Of a stretch of DNA of 64,000 nt, positions 37,931 through 49,522 are shown piece after piece. Position 1 is the first letter of the stretch, and each line of letters starts with the position of its first letter. Made by a program: the position numbers and the translations under genes. This stretch comes from Nissolia schottii. Lineage: Eukaryota > Streptophyta > Magnoliopsida > Fabales > Fabaceae. The stretch spans positions 449,123-513,122 of the forward strand of contig QANU01083380.1 in NCBI GenBank assembly GCA_003254905.1, in the 5' to 3' direction. A model generated the notes under the pieces. The model did not search any database and had not been told where the DNA came from. It worked only from the letters and a program-made list of their open reading frames with translations.

Positions 37931-38071
37931 CTAATTCCTAACTCCATTTCTGGCACTGCCAATGAGGACATCTTTTAGTGTTGATAGTGAATTCAATTGG
38001 TTTCCCAAAGATGCTATCGTTTGTTGGCACTCGGCAAGCTTTTCTGCAGCTACTGCTAGGTCCTCATGACA
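37931..38071 (-). pseudogene. Filament-like plant protein exon fragment, unit 2
   Basis: Counterpart of 32899-33039. The sequence past the unit boundary (38090-38340, minus strand) holds an open frame of about 80 codons containing KEPQVQLISSCNFTITRANL; I do not recognise it and do not link it to FPP. Confidence 0.55.
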
Positions 38072-38089
38072 TAGAAAAATGTCACATAC

Positions 38090-40479
38090 ATTAAATTAGT
38101 TTTGCAGAATGCGTATGAACTGGCTCCTTTTTCAACCGTGTAAATCATGTCAATGCTGGAACAGTCAATATATAGGTGCCATAGTTCATCAGTTGATATG
38201 GATGGGGAGGTGAGGTTGGCTCGGGTGATGGTGAAGTTACATGAGGATATAAGTTGCACTTGAGGTTCCTTTTTTATGTAATAAAGCTCATTGGTGCAAT
38301 TACTCAAACCAATCATCCTCTTTAGCTTCATGTCCTGAATAAGACAGTGAGTGGACAGAATAGGGCTTCATGTAATATGGCTTCTTTTCTTCTTAAACCC
38401 CCTTTGCTTTTTTGTTTTCTCGCCTTTTTCTTATTTCACCTAGATTCTCTTTATCTGTTTTAGTTAAGTTAATTGTGAATTTCACTTTATAACTTTTTTT
38501 CTTTTATTTTGGCTGTAAATAATTCTAAGTGAAATGTATTGAGATATATAGGATTTTGTCTCCCCAAAATTTGAGACATGGGGGGATCAATCAGTGAGAT
38601 TTTCACATTCAGAATTAGTTTGTTGTAGCTTTTGCTTCCTATTCTTTTTTTTTTCCCTGTGATTACATGCTAATAATCACTTTGAACATTTATAAACATC
38701 ATACTTATACCATACATCTAATGGCTTCTTAATAACACTTGATTTGTCTTACAAGCAAAGAACATAAGGTGCCTCTTTTGCCAAGGCCTACTTAGTACCA
38801 TCCAGTGGTTCCTCGTCCTTCCCCAAAATCTATGAACATTAAAATTGGGCAAAAACCTAACTTTAAAAACCTAATCTTTGTACATGCGGCCCAATTGTTG
38901 CTCATGCTTATTTTTTTAAAAAGTTAGTTTTTGTTTCCCCAATAAGAGTCAAAATGAAATAAGAACATGGTATTAATCCATGAATTACCCTTGTAGATTG
39001 CCATGACTTCTGGTTTCCTAATTTATCCACTGCCAAGCTTAATAAAATCGTTTCATATACTTGAACATGTTACCTGTAGTGTACAAGGGGTTCTTATTCC
39101 AAGTAGTTGGGGTTAACTGCCATTTTGAATGGTAGCCTAATGAAATTCAGGTATATGGGACACTTCCATTTTAGTAGTCCATTAAATTTAAACTCCTGGA
39201 TATTCAGCTAATGATATACACGTCACAATAGCGTATATTAATGTTCATGATTTATCTGTTTTACTCTGCCATTTATTCTAATTTCTAGCTTCTATTTGCT
39301 TATATGTTGGCTGTGTCCACTTTTTGCACACTAAAAGAACAAAGAAGGCAGGGATTGTTGGAAAATACGGTATGTTTTGTGACTGTACTGTTTTCTTTGC
39401 GCCTTTTGGTATTGTCTTTAATGTGTTTATTATTATGCCCGAAAATACGGTTATGTATTGTTAGATAGTATAAGTTATCACTTATCCATCCATCAAATGT
39501 CAAAGAATTCTCTTAATTTGCTCCTCTGCTGTGTCTCTGTGTGTATTTTGCATGAATGCATGCCAACCTTGCCTTCTAAAGTCGATGGCTTGTGTCCAAC
39601 ACTTTCTTCTGCGTTGGTTGGTTGTTGTGACAATTAAATTAATTAAATGAGGTGGCAACAACCCCGGTCGGGGAAAGGGAAAGTTTAGATTTTGCATAAT
39701 ATATATGGTGATCTGAAGAAGCCCAGTGGACCTTAGTTTAGTTGTCTTTAGTGTGTGTGTGTATACTATTATCATTATCATGAGATGATTAGCAATTTTG
39801 CTTGCCACTTAGATATGATTAGTAATTGATTGTTGCCTGATTAATATATATGCCAAGGATCACTAGTGAAGAATGAAGGAGGTAGGACACTTACCTAACA
39901 TTTTCAAAGGCGGATACATGCAACGGTACTTTCACCTAATCTAGCTAGCTAACTCAATTTTTATGAAGAAATAGCAATTCCCACTTGAGAGAAAAAGAGA
40001 GACAATTGATAATTCAGTTTTCAGAAGGAGAAAAGGGCTTGGGCAAAGGAAACTCCTGTATGGAGTAATTACCATGCCAGGTGTGGGACACAAGACGCAT
40101 ACTAAAGAACATGAATGATATATGTAAATGGTTAATATCATGCTTGTGTTTTTTTTTTAAAAAAAAATCTTGTCATTCTAATTATTGGGTTAAAAGTTAC
40201 ACCTCCTGCTGTATTAATTTTCTTTCTAAAAGAACATCTCTTGCTAACGGAACTTCTGATTATATTGCTCTTGTGGGATAGAAACACAGAGTAGCCCCAA
40301 TTCTGCTCCTTTTCTTCCTAGAAAATTTCACTTGGGTAGTGTTTGGAATGGTTAAAACATCACTGCTCTATTCCCTTATTACTACCTAGTATTACAATTA
40401 TTGATGAGTTGTAGTATTTTTTTTTTATCTTATTTATGGTATCTCATTCTATTTAGTTTGTTGTGTTTATTGTCTCAGG
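38090..40479. other. Intergenic region after tandem repeat
   Basis: No gene is supported. An unrecognised minus-strand open frame spans 38056-38331. The remainder is AT-rich, without clear repeats, and may include the body of the CACTA element that ends at 41230, whose left end I could not find. Confidence 0.5.
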
Positions 40480-41230
40480 TTATAGATTTGGAATCACTGG
40501 CGCAAGCAAGACCATCTTCTTCTGCTAGTTATGAACCTGATGACCAAGGATTATCAAAAATCAACTAGTTTTGTCATCAACATTAGGTTTATTAGATAGT
40601 TCAATCATAGGTTTATAGAACCGGAGTTTTTATGTTTTTGCAATATTATTAAGACAATGCTCATATGTAATTTTTGCTATTATTGTTGAGTATTATGGAT
40701 CTTTGTAAGGTAGTTGACATTTTATGTTTGACATTTGATAATATATTATGAATGATTTCTTGTCCAATAACTTTTTATTGCATTACATTATTAATTGTAG
40801 CATTGAAACATTTGAAAAATAAAATAAAATTTGATAGGAAACCAAATAAAATATATTTAAAAAAATTATAAAAATGAATTTGCCGGCGGTTAAGAACTGC
40901 TGGTAAAGGAAATGTCATTTTCAGACCACCGAAAATACCGACGGTTTAGAACCGCCGATAAATTAGACGAAAATTCTAATTTAAATGATAGCGGCGGTTA
41001 CGTACCGCCGTAAAATAATAATCAAATTCATATACTCGCGGCGTTTACAAACCGCCGCTAAATTTCTAGGGCATTTAGTGGCCGTTATTCCAGCGGTTTG
41101 GTTGAACCGCCGCTATATGCCTGCCAACGTCGTGATGTTGACAAACCGCCACGATTTGCTTCTGGTGGCGGTTTAGAACTGCCGCGAATCTCTTTTCAAA
41201 CCGCCGCAGATTGCCTTTTTCCTTGTAGTG
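40480..41230 (+). mobile_element. Right end of a CACTA (En/Spm) DNA transposon
   Basis: The right terminus CCTTGTAGTG (41221-41230) is the reverse complement of CACTACAAGG, the CACTA-family end. The 350 bases before it hold many inverted and direct copies of the subterminal word GCGGCGGTT / AACCGCCGC (about 40885-41215), typical of transposase binding sites in this family. An exon-like stretch at 40480-40569, after a TCTCAG acceptor and ending in a TAG, could be the last transposase exon. The left terminus was not identified, so the element may be truncated. Confidence 0.75.
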
Positions 41231-42085
41231 TTTTAATCTATAAAAAAAAAATAACATTAGGTATATAATCGAAGGATCAAGAAGTAATGTAACATTAGAG
41301 TTGCTTTTTGAATGACATGATAGTTTCCAACACTTACTAAACTTTGACATTTGTTATTAAATTTATCCATAGGCTACGCTTCTATTTTCGACATTGCCAA
41401 GTGATTTAGTTGGAGGGAAAATGGAAACACAAAATCTATGATGCTGTTGATGTCATTCTCTCTCTACAATTATTTTTTTTTATTAGTCATTATTTTTTTA
41501 TTTTTTAACTTTGAGTATGGAATACTTAGATGCAAATCTCGCCTTAAAAACTTTTGTACGGTTTTTTAATGTAAAAATTACTAGATTGTGGCTTTTGGGA
41601 AAAATTATGTGATCTATTTTATAGAACCCGGAACTTGATAATCAGATTTCTATTGAAATAAAAAAAAATTAAAAAAAGAATGGAAACTTCATGTTCTAAG
41701 TTCCATTGAAATAAAAAATAAATAAAATTAAAATGCAGAAGTTGAAACTCATAACTAGGTAGTTTCAATTTCTGGAAAATTGCCGCATGATGGTAAATGG
41801 CAAAAGCTCTACAATCCAATAATTTTAAACTTCAAATTGTATAACCATATTAAAAATTCGCAAATCTCACATATCCATTTCATCTACAGAGTAATAACCG
41901 TGATTTCCCTGTTTGGGAGCCTCAAATAACTTATCCTTAGTTAGAGGTAAGAGATTCAATCCAACTGAATTATTTGAGACGTCTCATTGAGATGGAGTAA
42001 GATTACTATGATAAACATGTTAACTTATTACATATATTATTGGCCTATTGTTGCTACTTATTGTGTAACATGTTGTGAAATATAG
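41231..42085. other. Gap between CACTA end and cyclase relic
   Basis: AT-rich sequence; no gene, RNA or clear repeat is seen. Earlier exons of the cyclase were looked for and not found. Confidence 0.5.
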
Positions 42086-43450
42086 GCATGTGGAGTGCAC
42101 ATCATCAGCAATGCAGGCATTGGCTCTCTTTAGAAAGTTATACCCAATGCACAGAAGAAAGTAAGTAGATCATTGCATTTCCAATTCGACTTCTTACATT
42201 GAAAACTCACAGAATCCTGATGGCTCATGGTATTGTATCTTTTTTTTAATACCTTTTCTATTATGCTAATAATGACCTGTTATTCACTATACCGTTATCT
42301 GCTTTACAATGGTGAGTTCTAGCGGTAGGAATTTGCTTAATTCTTTGTAACTTAAGATCATTTATGCTAAACCATAAAATAAAAAAAAATAAAGACGATG
42401 TAAAAGCGTACCAAAATTCATAGAAGTATACATAAATTGGATATGTAGTTCTTGATCTTTTAATTTAATACGTTGAGTATGTAGAGAATAAAAGTTCTAT
42501 CTTTTCTAGTTATAAAAAGATATATATATATATATNATATATATATATAGGATCATAACCTTTTATAATTGCACAAACCCTTGTTTCAAATTTTGCCCAT
42601 CATAAAATTAATAGCTAGATCATATGATTTCTACACATGACAAACTCACACCTAGTGAGATGATTCAAACCCAATAATTAATTTTATTAAATCACTTAAA
42701 TTAGGCCAAACTTTATGATAACTTATAATATACAATTATATGCATACAAGTCGATAAATTCTAACACTAGATAGCTATATTCAATTGATATGTATCTTTC
42801 TTACTTTCTATGTTCCTATAATGCATTCTAAATGACTTATAAATGCGATATCGACGCTGTTTTTATAATATATTAGGTTGTTCTATTTGTCTCTAATTTT
42901 ATTGATGTTTTAAATGGGCACTATAATATAAAAGTTCGTAATATTAGTTATATATGTTTTTACTAAACTAGAGAGATCTATTTAAAAATTAACTCAAATA
43001 AACTAGAAGAATACATTTAACTAATAATGCAATTGATCAATAGTCAGTCTTTATAGACAAGTTTCATAATAAGAGAACTAAAGCATGCTACCCTGAGATA
43101 AATATGTTAATTCTAAAGAGATTCAATTATGAGTTATGAAATGTGATTATTATAACGTACGTCTTAGCTAAACTTGGTTCAAGAAAAGACAATATTGTTC
43201 ATTTGTACAGCCATAAGAAATAAAAGAGACAAGGTTCATCATTTATTATTGATGATAAGCACTTATATTCAGGTATGGTTGTTGGGGATTTGCTATACGT
43301 ATGGTACGTGGTTTGCTGTAGAGGGACTAATGGCACGTGGAAAGAACTACCATAATAGTCATTCTTTGCGCAAAGCTTGTGAATTTTTGTTGTCAAAGCA
43401 GCTTTCTAATGGTGGGTGGGGAGAAATCTACTTGTCAAGTCAAAACAATG
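42086..43450 (+). pseudogene. Oxidosqualene cyclase (triterpene synthase) relic
   Basis: Two exon-like pieces match the C-terminal half of plant oxidosqualene cyclases such as beta-amyrin synthase. Piece 1 (42086-42160) encodes [20 protein letters not shown] and ends in a GTAAGT donor. Piece 2 (43273 to about 43446, after a TTCAG acceptor) encodes [19 protein letters not shown], then [14 protein letters not shown] and NGGWGE, a QW motif. At the start of piece 2 the reading frame seems shifted by one base in a run of G (WLLGIC where the family has GCWGIC). The exons before piece 1, with the DCTAE active site, and those after piece 2 are not found. The relic lies 3 kb from a saponin-type glycosyltransferase. 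Confidence 0.8.
42516..42549. repeat. (TA)n microsatellite with unknown base
   Basis: An alternating TA tract interrupted by an unknown base at 42536, inside the presumed cyclase intron. Confidence 0.9.
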
Positions 43451-44384
43451 TATATTATACTCATTTTGCTTTGAATGGTGCATCATACTAAAAAGATGAA
43501 ACTCATACATAATAATTGGAGCTTGTTTGGATGAGTTTCTAAAATAAGATCTTTTTAACAATGATCCATTTTTAAAAAGATCTTTAAGTAAAAAACTATT
43601 TAATTTATGTGTGGCTGCAAAATTAACTTGTATTAATTTAAATGTCATAGAAAAAGATTTTTCTTTTATCCATAAATATATTTTCATTAAAATATAACAT
43701 TATCTATTATTATTAGTAAAAAAAAATATCCTAAAATAATGCTTTGACATGGTTCAACTCGACTCTACCCGACCTGACTCATATTCACCCCTAGTAACTA
43801 TAAAGGAACTTGTTATAATTGAACTAATATTCAATACTATAGAAGCTTAACACCATTAATTTAGATTGACCTTGGTTTCTTTGTGTTCACCGCTGGAATA
43901 TGTGCTATATATTTCTATGTCAAAAATTGACATAAAATACAACACTTATTTTTCTCCCTCTTAAAAACATGTAATATTACATCTATTTTTATACACATAC
44001 TTGGATATTAATTCTCTTAGAGTCAGTAACATTTCTTCCTCTTGATCTATGCTTTAGGATAAATTAGATTGTTCTCTTATGATTCAATGAAATTTTTTGG
44101 TGAGCACAAGTTTAACCCATTTTAGCCACATTAGCCGGCATCAGCATCCCCGATGGCTTAGAGCACCAGCTTCTACCTCCGGAAGCCACGAGCCCACGAG
44201 CATTGAGCTCCAGTGGCGGCTTCACTGCTGACGCAAATCTCCTTTTGTTGAGTTCCTCAGTTGTCAATTTCTCTCCTCTATGGAGATGAATTTTAGTGTC
44301 AACAAATCGAATCAAATCATTTATTATTTTAGTTGATTCCAGCTTTTAAGATGAATAGATCCCCCGTCTTTTTTTTTTAGGTTG
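43451..44384. other. Gap after cyclase relic
   Basis: Mostly AT-rich. At 44112-44315 (minus) a GC-richer open frame of 67 codons holds KLTTEELNKRRFASAVKPPL; I do not recognise it, and it may be a gene fragment. No other feature is seen. Confidence 0.4.
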
Positions 44385-44530
44385 TCTGCCCTGTATCTAA
44401 GGCTTAGCCTTGACTAATCCGGGTCGACCCGGGTCGCGCACCTGGCTATGGCGGGTGAGTCTCCCAGCGGGGATAACTGCGTACACAAGGTCTCGAACTC
44501 GGGACCTTGCTTAAGCGATGCCATACGCAA
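44385..44530 (-). mobile_element. tRNA-like SINE, minus strand
   Basis: On the minus strand GAGTTCGAGACCTTG is a good pol III B box, preceded by CATCGCTTAAGCAAGG. The body is GC-rich (CCCGGGTCGACCCGG), and the end, ACAGGGCAGACAACC, runs into an A tract of about ten (T tract at 44369-44378 on the plus strand). This order (tRNA-like head, unrelated body, A tail) is that of a plant SINE. The GC content differs sharply from its surroundings. Target duplications not resolved. Confidence 0.6.
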
Positions 44531-44852
44531 ATTAATGTTGTACGTACATTGTGTATATATTTACCACATGTACAATACAATTGAGCCTCTTATTATCCAA
44601 GCTTCTTGGTTGCCAAAGAGGCTTCTTGGTTGCACACAAGTCAAGTTGGATCCGATTCAGGGTAAAATAAATCTAATCCAAGTAAATGCACTTGATTGGG
44701 ATTGGATTGGTTTTTTAAAAAAAAAGAAATATTGCAAACCCAGTCCAACCAACACTATTTTTTTTTGGTTTCAAAACAAAAATAAATTCAATATCATAAT
44801 CATTACATTTTCTTTTAAAAACTACTCCTTACCAACGTATAATTATATGAGT

Positions 44853-45082
44853 TTTGCTCTAAGTACACCAAAAATCATATATTATACATACACCTCGTAT
44901 TTATATATATAAAATTTGTGTTTTAACTCATGTAATGTTTGAGCACTTAATTAAGTATAGTTAAAAGTATTATTTACAAGTTTGTAATGTTTGTGCACTC
45001 ATGAGAATAAAGTTTGTACATTATTAATGATGTATGTATGAGTTTTTGAAATTAGATGTACATATAACATTTTTGTAACTAT
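44853..45082. repeat. MITE, ATGCTACATGTACAC family, inverted copy
   Basis: Reverse orientation relative to the other copies: AAGTACACCAAAAATCATAT at the left end and AGATGTACATATAACATTTT at the right. The interior contains TGTAATGTTTGTGCACTC, the reverse complement of the family word. Confidence 0.8.
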
Positions 45083-45199
45083 AATATGGCTTTTGAAAAA
45101 AGAAGAAGTCATTTTTGCAAACACATCTTTAGACTTGTTCAATTCATTTTCAAACGAAACACATATGACATAGTCCAAAAATTTTTAATTAAACTCATG

Positions 45200-46380
45200 A
45201 CATCTATCTCCAACCTAACCCGATTCAATTTAAATTTTTTAAAAAAAATTTATTACAATCACCCTCACAGTCATCATTAGTTCGTGTTATTTAAAAATCT
45301 GAACTCTTCTTCTTTCACACAGATCCCACCCACCCCGTCTTCTCTCTTCTCTCCTCTCTGTCGTCTTCCTCTCGTCTTCCCCACCCACCCCGTCTTCTCT
45401 CTTCCCCATACACGGTTGTTGAATTAGTTTTTTTATTTATTTTTGGTTGATTCTCTTCATGGCTGTGGATAGCGTACTCTCTCTGCTTTGGATTTTTTTA
45501 TTATTATTTTTTCCCCGATAGGGTTGCTTAATACTGTGACTATATGGAATCGTATTTCCACATCCTGATGCTATTAATCTCATACTTTTATTATTCTTGA
45601 TGTAACTATGGTCTAGGAATGATTTAACAATTACAGAAAATTGGTTGGTATGCTTCTGTAGGATTTTTTTTTCCTTCAGTTTTTGCTGTTAATTGTGTTT
45701 CCTTTCTGTTTACGGGACGATTTAAAGTGTCCAATACACTTTTTTACTTTTGCTCCTAAGAAGCTGGGGTAACAGAAAAGTTACATATTGAAACTCCAAT
45801 TACTTTGATCATAGATTGGGGCACAATGATGAATGAGCTTGTGCTGGTTCCAATTACTCTTGGATAATATTCTTCTTCATACAAAAAAAAGTGAAACAAA
45901 GGTTGTTTGCAGCAAGATTTGAGAATAGAATTTTGAAAACAAAATTTATTTCTCCGATGGTCTGTGATGAACTCAACGGTGGAGTAGGCGTTTGCCTCAA
46001 AAGCCGGGAAAAAAAAAGGTCAACCTGGTATTTCATGTTTTGAAATGGTTGGTTTCAGGTTTTTGTGGTGCTTGCGTAGTTTTACTCTCCAAATATGATC
46101 CTGTGCTTGATAGAGTTGAGGATTTTACAGCAAGTTCTCGTCTCACACTACTCTGCAACATTCACTGATTGGGGGACGTGTGTCACAGTCACACGAGGAG
46201 GTGGGGTGGGTGGGGAAGAAGACAGGAAGAGGACGGAGAGAGGAGAGAGGAGAGAAGAGAGAACACGGGGTGGGTGCGGTTTGCGGAGAAGAAGAGTTCA
46301 GATTTTCTTAATTTATTTTAAATTTAAATTGAACTAGGTTGGGTTTGGATAAATAAGTCATGGATTTAATTAAAAATTGT
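45200..46380. mobile_element. Inverted-repeat element with pyrimidine/purine arms
   Basis: About 45220-45415 and 46185-46350 are inverted repeats. AAAATCTGAACTCTTCTTCT on the left pairs with AGAAGAAGAGTTCAGATTTT on the right, and CCCACCCACCCCGTCTTC pairs with GGGTGGGTGGGGAAGAAG. Outside these, CAACCTAACCCGATTCAATT pairs with AATTGAACTAGGTTGGGTTT. The arms are about 200 bases and the span about 1.15 kb. No transposase is recognised, so the class is unknown. Roughly direct copies of TTTTTGCAAACnCATCTT lie outside both arms (45110 and 46515). Confidence 0.6.
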
Positions 46381-46646
46381 TGAGTTATGTCATGTGATGT
46401 ATCACATGACGAAATTAACCGTCACCATCTAATTTAACCTGATGGTAGGAACTAAAAACAAATAATTTTTTTAACAAAACCTAAAATCTTAATTAAACCT
46501 TTTTAAAATTACTTTTTTGCAAACTCATCTTAAGACTTATTTTTTTTAGATGAGTTTCATTAGAATGGCTTAATCCTAAATTCGACAAGCAAGANCTAAT
46601 GCCAAACAATGGGTGCAACTTAAAAACCCTCAACAAGGTAGCCTGC

Positions 46647-48934
46647 TCAGGTGTTGGAAGGTAGCCTCCTATACTTTTGAAGAGCAGCGATGAAGTCTTG
46701 AATGTAATGATCATGGAGATCTTTGGAGGTGAAAACCTTGCCCATCTCTTTGGCGTTCTCCCTCAGTGTTTTCCCCTCCTCATCCACTATTGCCAACCTC
46801 AATGCCTTTGCCACCGCATCCCTTGTAAAGGACCCGTCTTCCTTGCTCCTTTCCACCTCAACAGCCACTTCCTTTTCCACCAATGCTCTTGCAAACAAAA
46901 CTTGGTCTAGCAAGTAGGGCAGGGTCACAAGAACGTGCCCGTAATGAAGCTTCTCGATCGCAGAACCCGAACCACAATGACTCATGCATCCCCCAATTGC
47001 CCCATGAGCTAAGATCTTAAGCTGGGGCGCCCATGTCTTCCAAACAACACCGCGACCCTTGGTTCTGTCCTCAAAACCTTCTGGCAACTCGAGCAATCCT
47101 TCTTTCAAGTTCTTCAAAGCCCAGAAGAAAGGCAAGCCAGAAAGCTCAATGCCATAAGCCAACTCGGTGAGGTCTTGTTGGCTTAGCTTCAGCTCGCTGC
47201 CGAATCCAATGTACACCACGGACGAAGGCTCTCGTGTATCCAACCAGGCCTTGATTTCCACCCAATCAGGGTTGTTGTCTTCCTCTTCAGTGTCTCTTAT
47301 CTGCAACGACGGCGGAAGCAATCCCACCGGAACCACAGGGATATTGTACCTGTAAAAAGACATAAAATCATTTTAATTGTCTCTGTCCATTAGCTTTAAC
47401 TTCTTGAAAAAGATTATGGTAACTTGACTTGGTATCAAAGTCTTTATGACTAAAAGGTCAAAAGTTGAATCTGAATCTCATTTAAAAAAAATATTCACAC
47501 TACAAGTTAAAAGAGCTATTGCATGAAAAGGAATGCTACATATACTACAAAATTTGGACAACAACCACACAATTCTCTCACAAAAGCATGAGTTTCACTG
47601 TGCTCACATTTTCTCTCTTCATAATAGGGCTCGTGCTTTTGTGTGGTTGTTGTCCAAATAACATTCTTAATTGCGTGAGGAGCATGTGAAAAAAAACATA
47701 AAATCATTTGATTGCCGTTACCCATCAGCTTAAATTTTTAGGAGAGATGATAACTTTAACATTACCGGGAAGCAAGATAATCCAGCCACTCGCCTTCAAG
47801 CTCTCTGGAGGTTCTGAGAAGGAACAAGTCGCAACTGGAATATACTTTGTGGAGATGAAAAGTAGCACTTCCGCCAGTCTCGTCATCCCTAAGATTTGCC
47901 ANTTAAAAAAAATATTCACGCTATAAGTTAAAAGAACTATTGCATGAAAAGAAATGCTACATATACTACAAAATTTGGACAACGATCACACAATTCTTTG
48001 ACAAAAGCATGAGTCTCACTATACTCACATTTTCTCTCTTCATAATAGGACTCGTGCTTTTGTAAGGGAGTTGTGTGGTTGTTGTCCAAATAACATTCTT
48101 AATTGCGTGAGGAGCATGTGAAAAAAAACATAAAATCATTTGATTGCCGTTACCCATCAGCTTAAATTTTTAGGAGAGATGATAACTTTAACATTACCGG
48201 GAAGCAAGATAATCCAGCCACTCGCCTTCAAGCTCTCTGGAGGTTCTGAGAAGGAACAAGTCGCAACTGGAATATACTTTGTGGAGATGAAAAGTAGCAC
48301 TTCCGCCAGTCTCGTCATCCCTAAGATTTGCCAATGCACTCATGATCTCGCGAGGCCAGAGGCGCAGGGTTGTGCGGAAAGGGACCCAGGAAGGAGGGCC
48401 GCACACGTCTTCGAGAGTGGTGGTTGGCTTCTTTAGATACTCCGGTGGGTCGAAGAAGCTTGCGTTCCAAGCCGGGATGATGTTGTAGTGTGCACAAGGG
48501 ATGTTGAGGCTCTTGGCTATTGCGGGCAACCAGGAAGCTGCGATATCGTAGAAAACCCAGTCAGGCTTTGAAGCCTTCAGCAACTCGGAAACGGCATCTT
48601 GAAGGCCATCATAAGCTTGGATGAGGTGGCAGACCTTGTTTTTGGGGATCTCCATGGTGCTCTCTGCACCTTCTGGTAGGTGCTCCATTTTTGGCAAGGG
48701 CATCCTCACCAGTTTGATGAATGGCTCCAAGCTTTTGGGTGCTTTCGGCATGCGATCGATGTTCTTGGGGCTGTTTACGAAAGTGACCAAGTGACCCTTT
48801 TGGGCAAGGATCTTTGCCACCTCGAAGTATGGGTATATGTGGCCCATGGCCAGCCATGGGAACATGGCAACATGAAGAGGCTTATCAATTTCGCCATTGC
48901 CATTAATGGATGGAACTGTGCTAGCTGAATCCAT
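46647..48934 (-). CDS. UGT91H: UGT91H-like glycosyltransferase (saponin type)
   Basis: A family 1 glycosyltransferase moves sugar from a UDP-sugar to a small molecule. Exon 1 (48934-48198) and exon 2 (47349-46647) give 479 residues with one phase-2 intron. The N-terminal catalytic His is His32 in WLAMGHIYPY. The PSPG box spans about 352-395, from WAPQLKILAHG through HCGSGS to LLDQ; HCGSGS instead of HCGWNS is usual in the UGT91 group. By memory it resembles soybean UGT91H4, which adds rhamnose as the third sugar of soyasaponins, so a branch-forming sugar transferase is likely; the substrate is inferred. The ATG at 48934 is preferred over one at 49032 that would add a hydrophobic leader not expected in cytosolic UGTs. 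The intron holds a second copy of the exon 1 end (47766-47901). Confidence 0.9.
47482..48333 (-). repeat. ~425-bp tandem duplication across UGT exon 1 end and intron
   Basis: Units 47482-47901 and 47903-48333 are direct repeats joined at an unknown base (47902). Each contains the last 136 bases of exon 1, the GTAATG donor and about 290 bases of intron. The exon part and the nearby intron are identical between units, while the intron-distal part (47510-47640 against 47930-48060) differs at several per cent by eye. If real, the downstream exon piece at 47766-47901 lies within the intron and keeps a usable donor. Confidence 0.9.
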
Positions 48935-49522
48935 TAGTGTTTGGATTCCAACTGCTACGAGGAAGAGAATTTGGTGACACTTAAAAAATAAGGAAAGCAA
49001 AGTATATAAACAACAATGCACGAGCACCACGCATCCACGAGCAATGCATTATATTTGCGTAATCATTATTATTTATTCATAATTGCAATAGCTAGAAATA
49101 TGAAAAATTATTTTATTAAGTAGGAAATAAGACCCATGCGCGGTTGTCCCCCGCGATGCGAAATAACACCATTGATCATTAGCAATGAGACGAAGTTGAA
49201 ATAGGAGATCTCTCCATCAGAAATGATGTACATAGATATGCCTGAAATGAGTTCTCTCGTGTTAAATGTGATTATTTTTGGTTATATTATGAGAGAGAAA
49301 TATACAAATATTTGAATTGATTTTTTACTGATGAGGAAGTCAACGAACATGTGTGACGAGTACTATCATTGTGCAATTGTGTTCAGATACATTAATTTGT
49401 GAATGTACCTAAAAAGTAAAGTAACAAATAAAAAGACTGGAAGGAGTATACTAGGACTAGTGCTATTTGGATTAAGTGAGGCTCATGATATGTTGTAAGA
49501 GAAGTAATCGATAAGGTGTCTC
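48935..49522. other. UGT upstream region
   Basis: Upstream flank of the UGT gene (promoter side). No further gene or repeat is seen before the CACTA-like element. Confidence 0.5.

Larger units (their letters stand above)
33059..38089 (+). repeat. 5-kb direct tandem repeat, unit 2
   Basis: Second copy of the 28058-33057 block, 31 bases longer. It starts with TACATCGGAGTCC right after the unknown base at 33058 and ends at GTCACATAC, beyond which the sequence is unique. Differences from unit 1 are mostly single bases and short indels. They are scattered but uneven: many between 35160 and 36800, and almost none between about 36900 and 37650. By eye the overall difference is near 1%. Confidence 0.95.

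Noticed and set aside
44385-44530. Functional tRNA gene on the minus strand
   Set aside because: Good B box only; there is no acceptor stem, and a SINE-like body with an A tract follows.
44448-44912. 154-codon open frame
   Set aside because: It runs through the SINE and AT-rich DNA and a MITE, with no domain.
48935-49032. Upstream ATG adding a hydrophobic leader to the UGT
   Set aside because: Plant UGTs are cytosolic without signal peptide; MDSAST at 48934 gives a normal N terminus and length.
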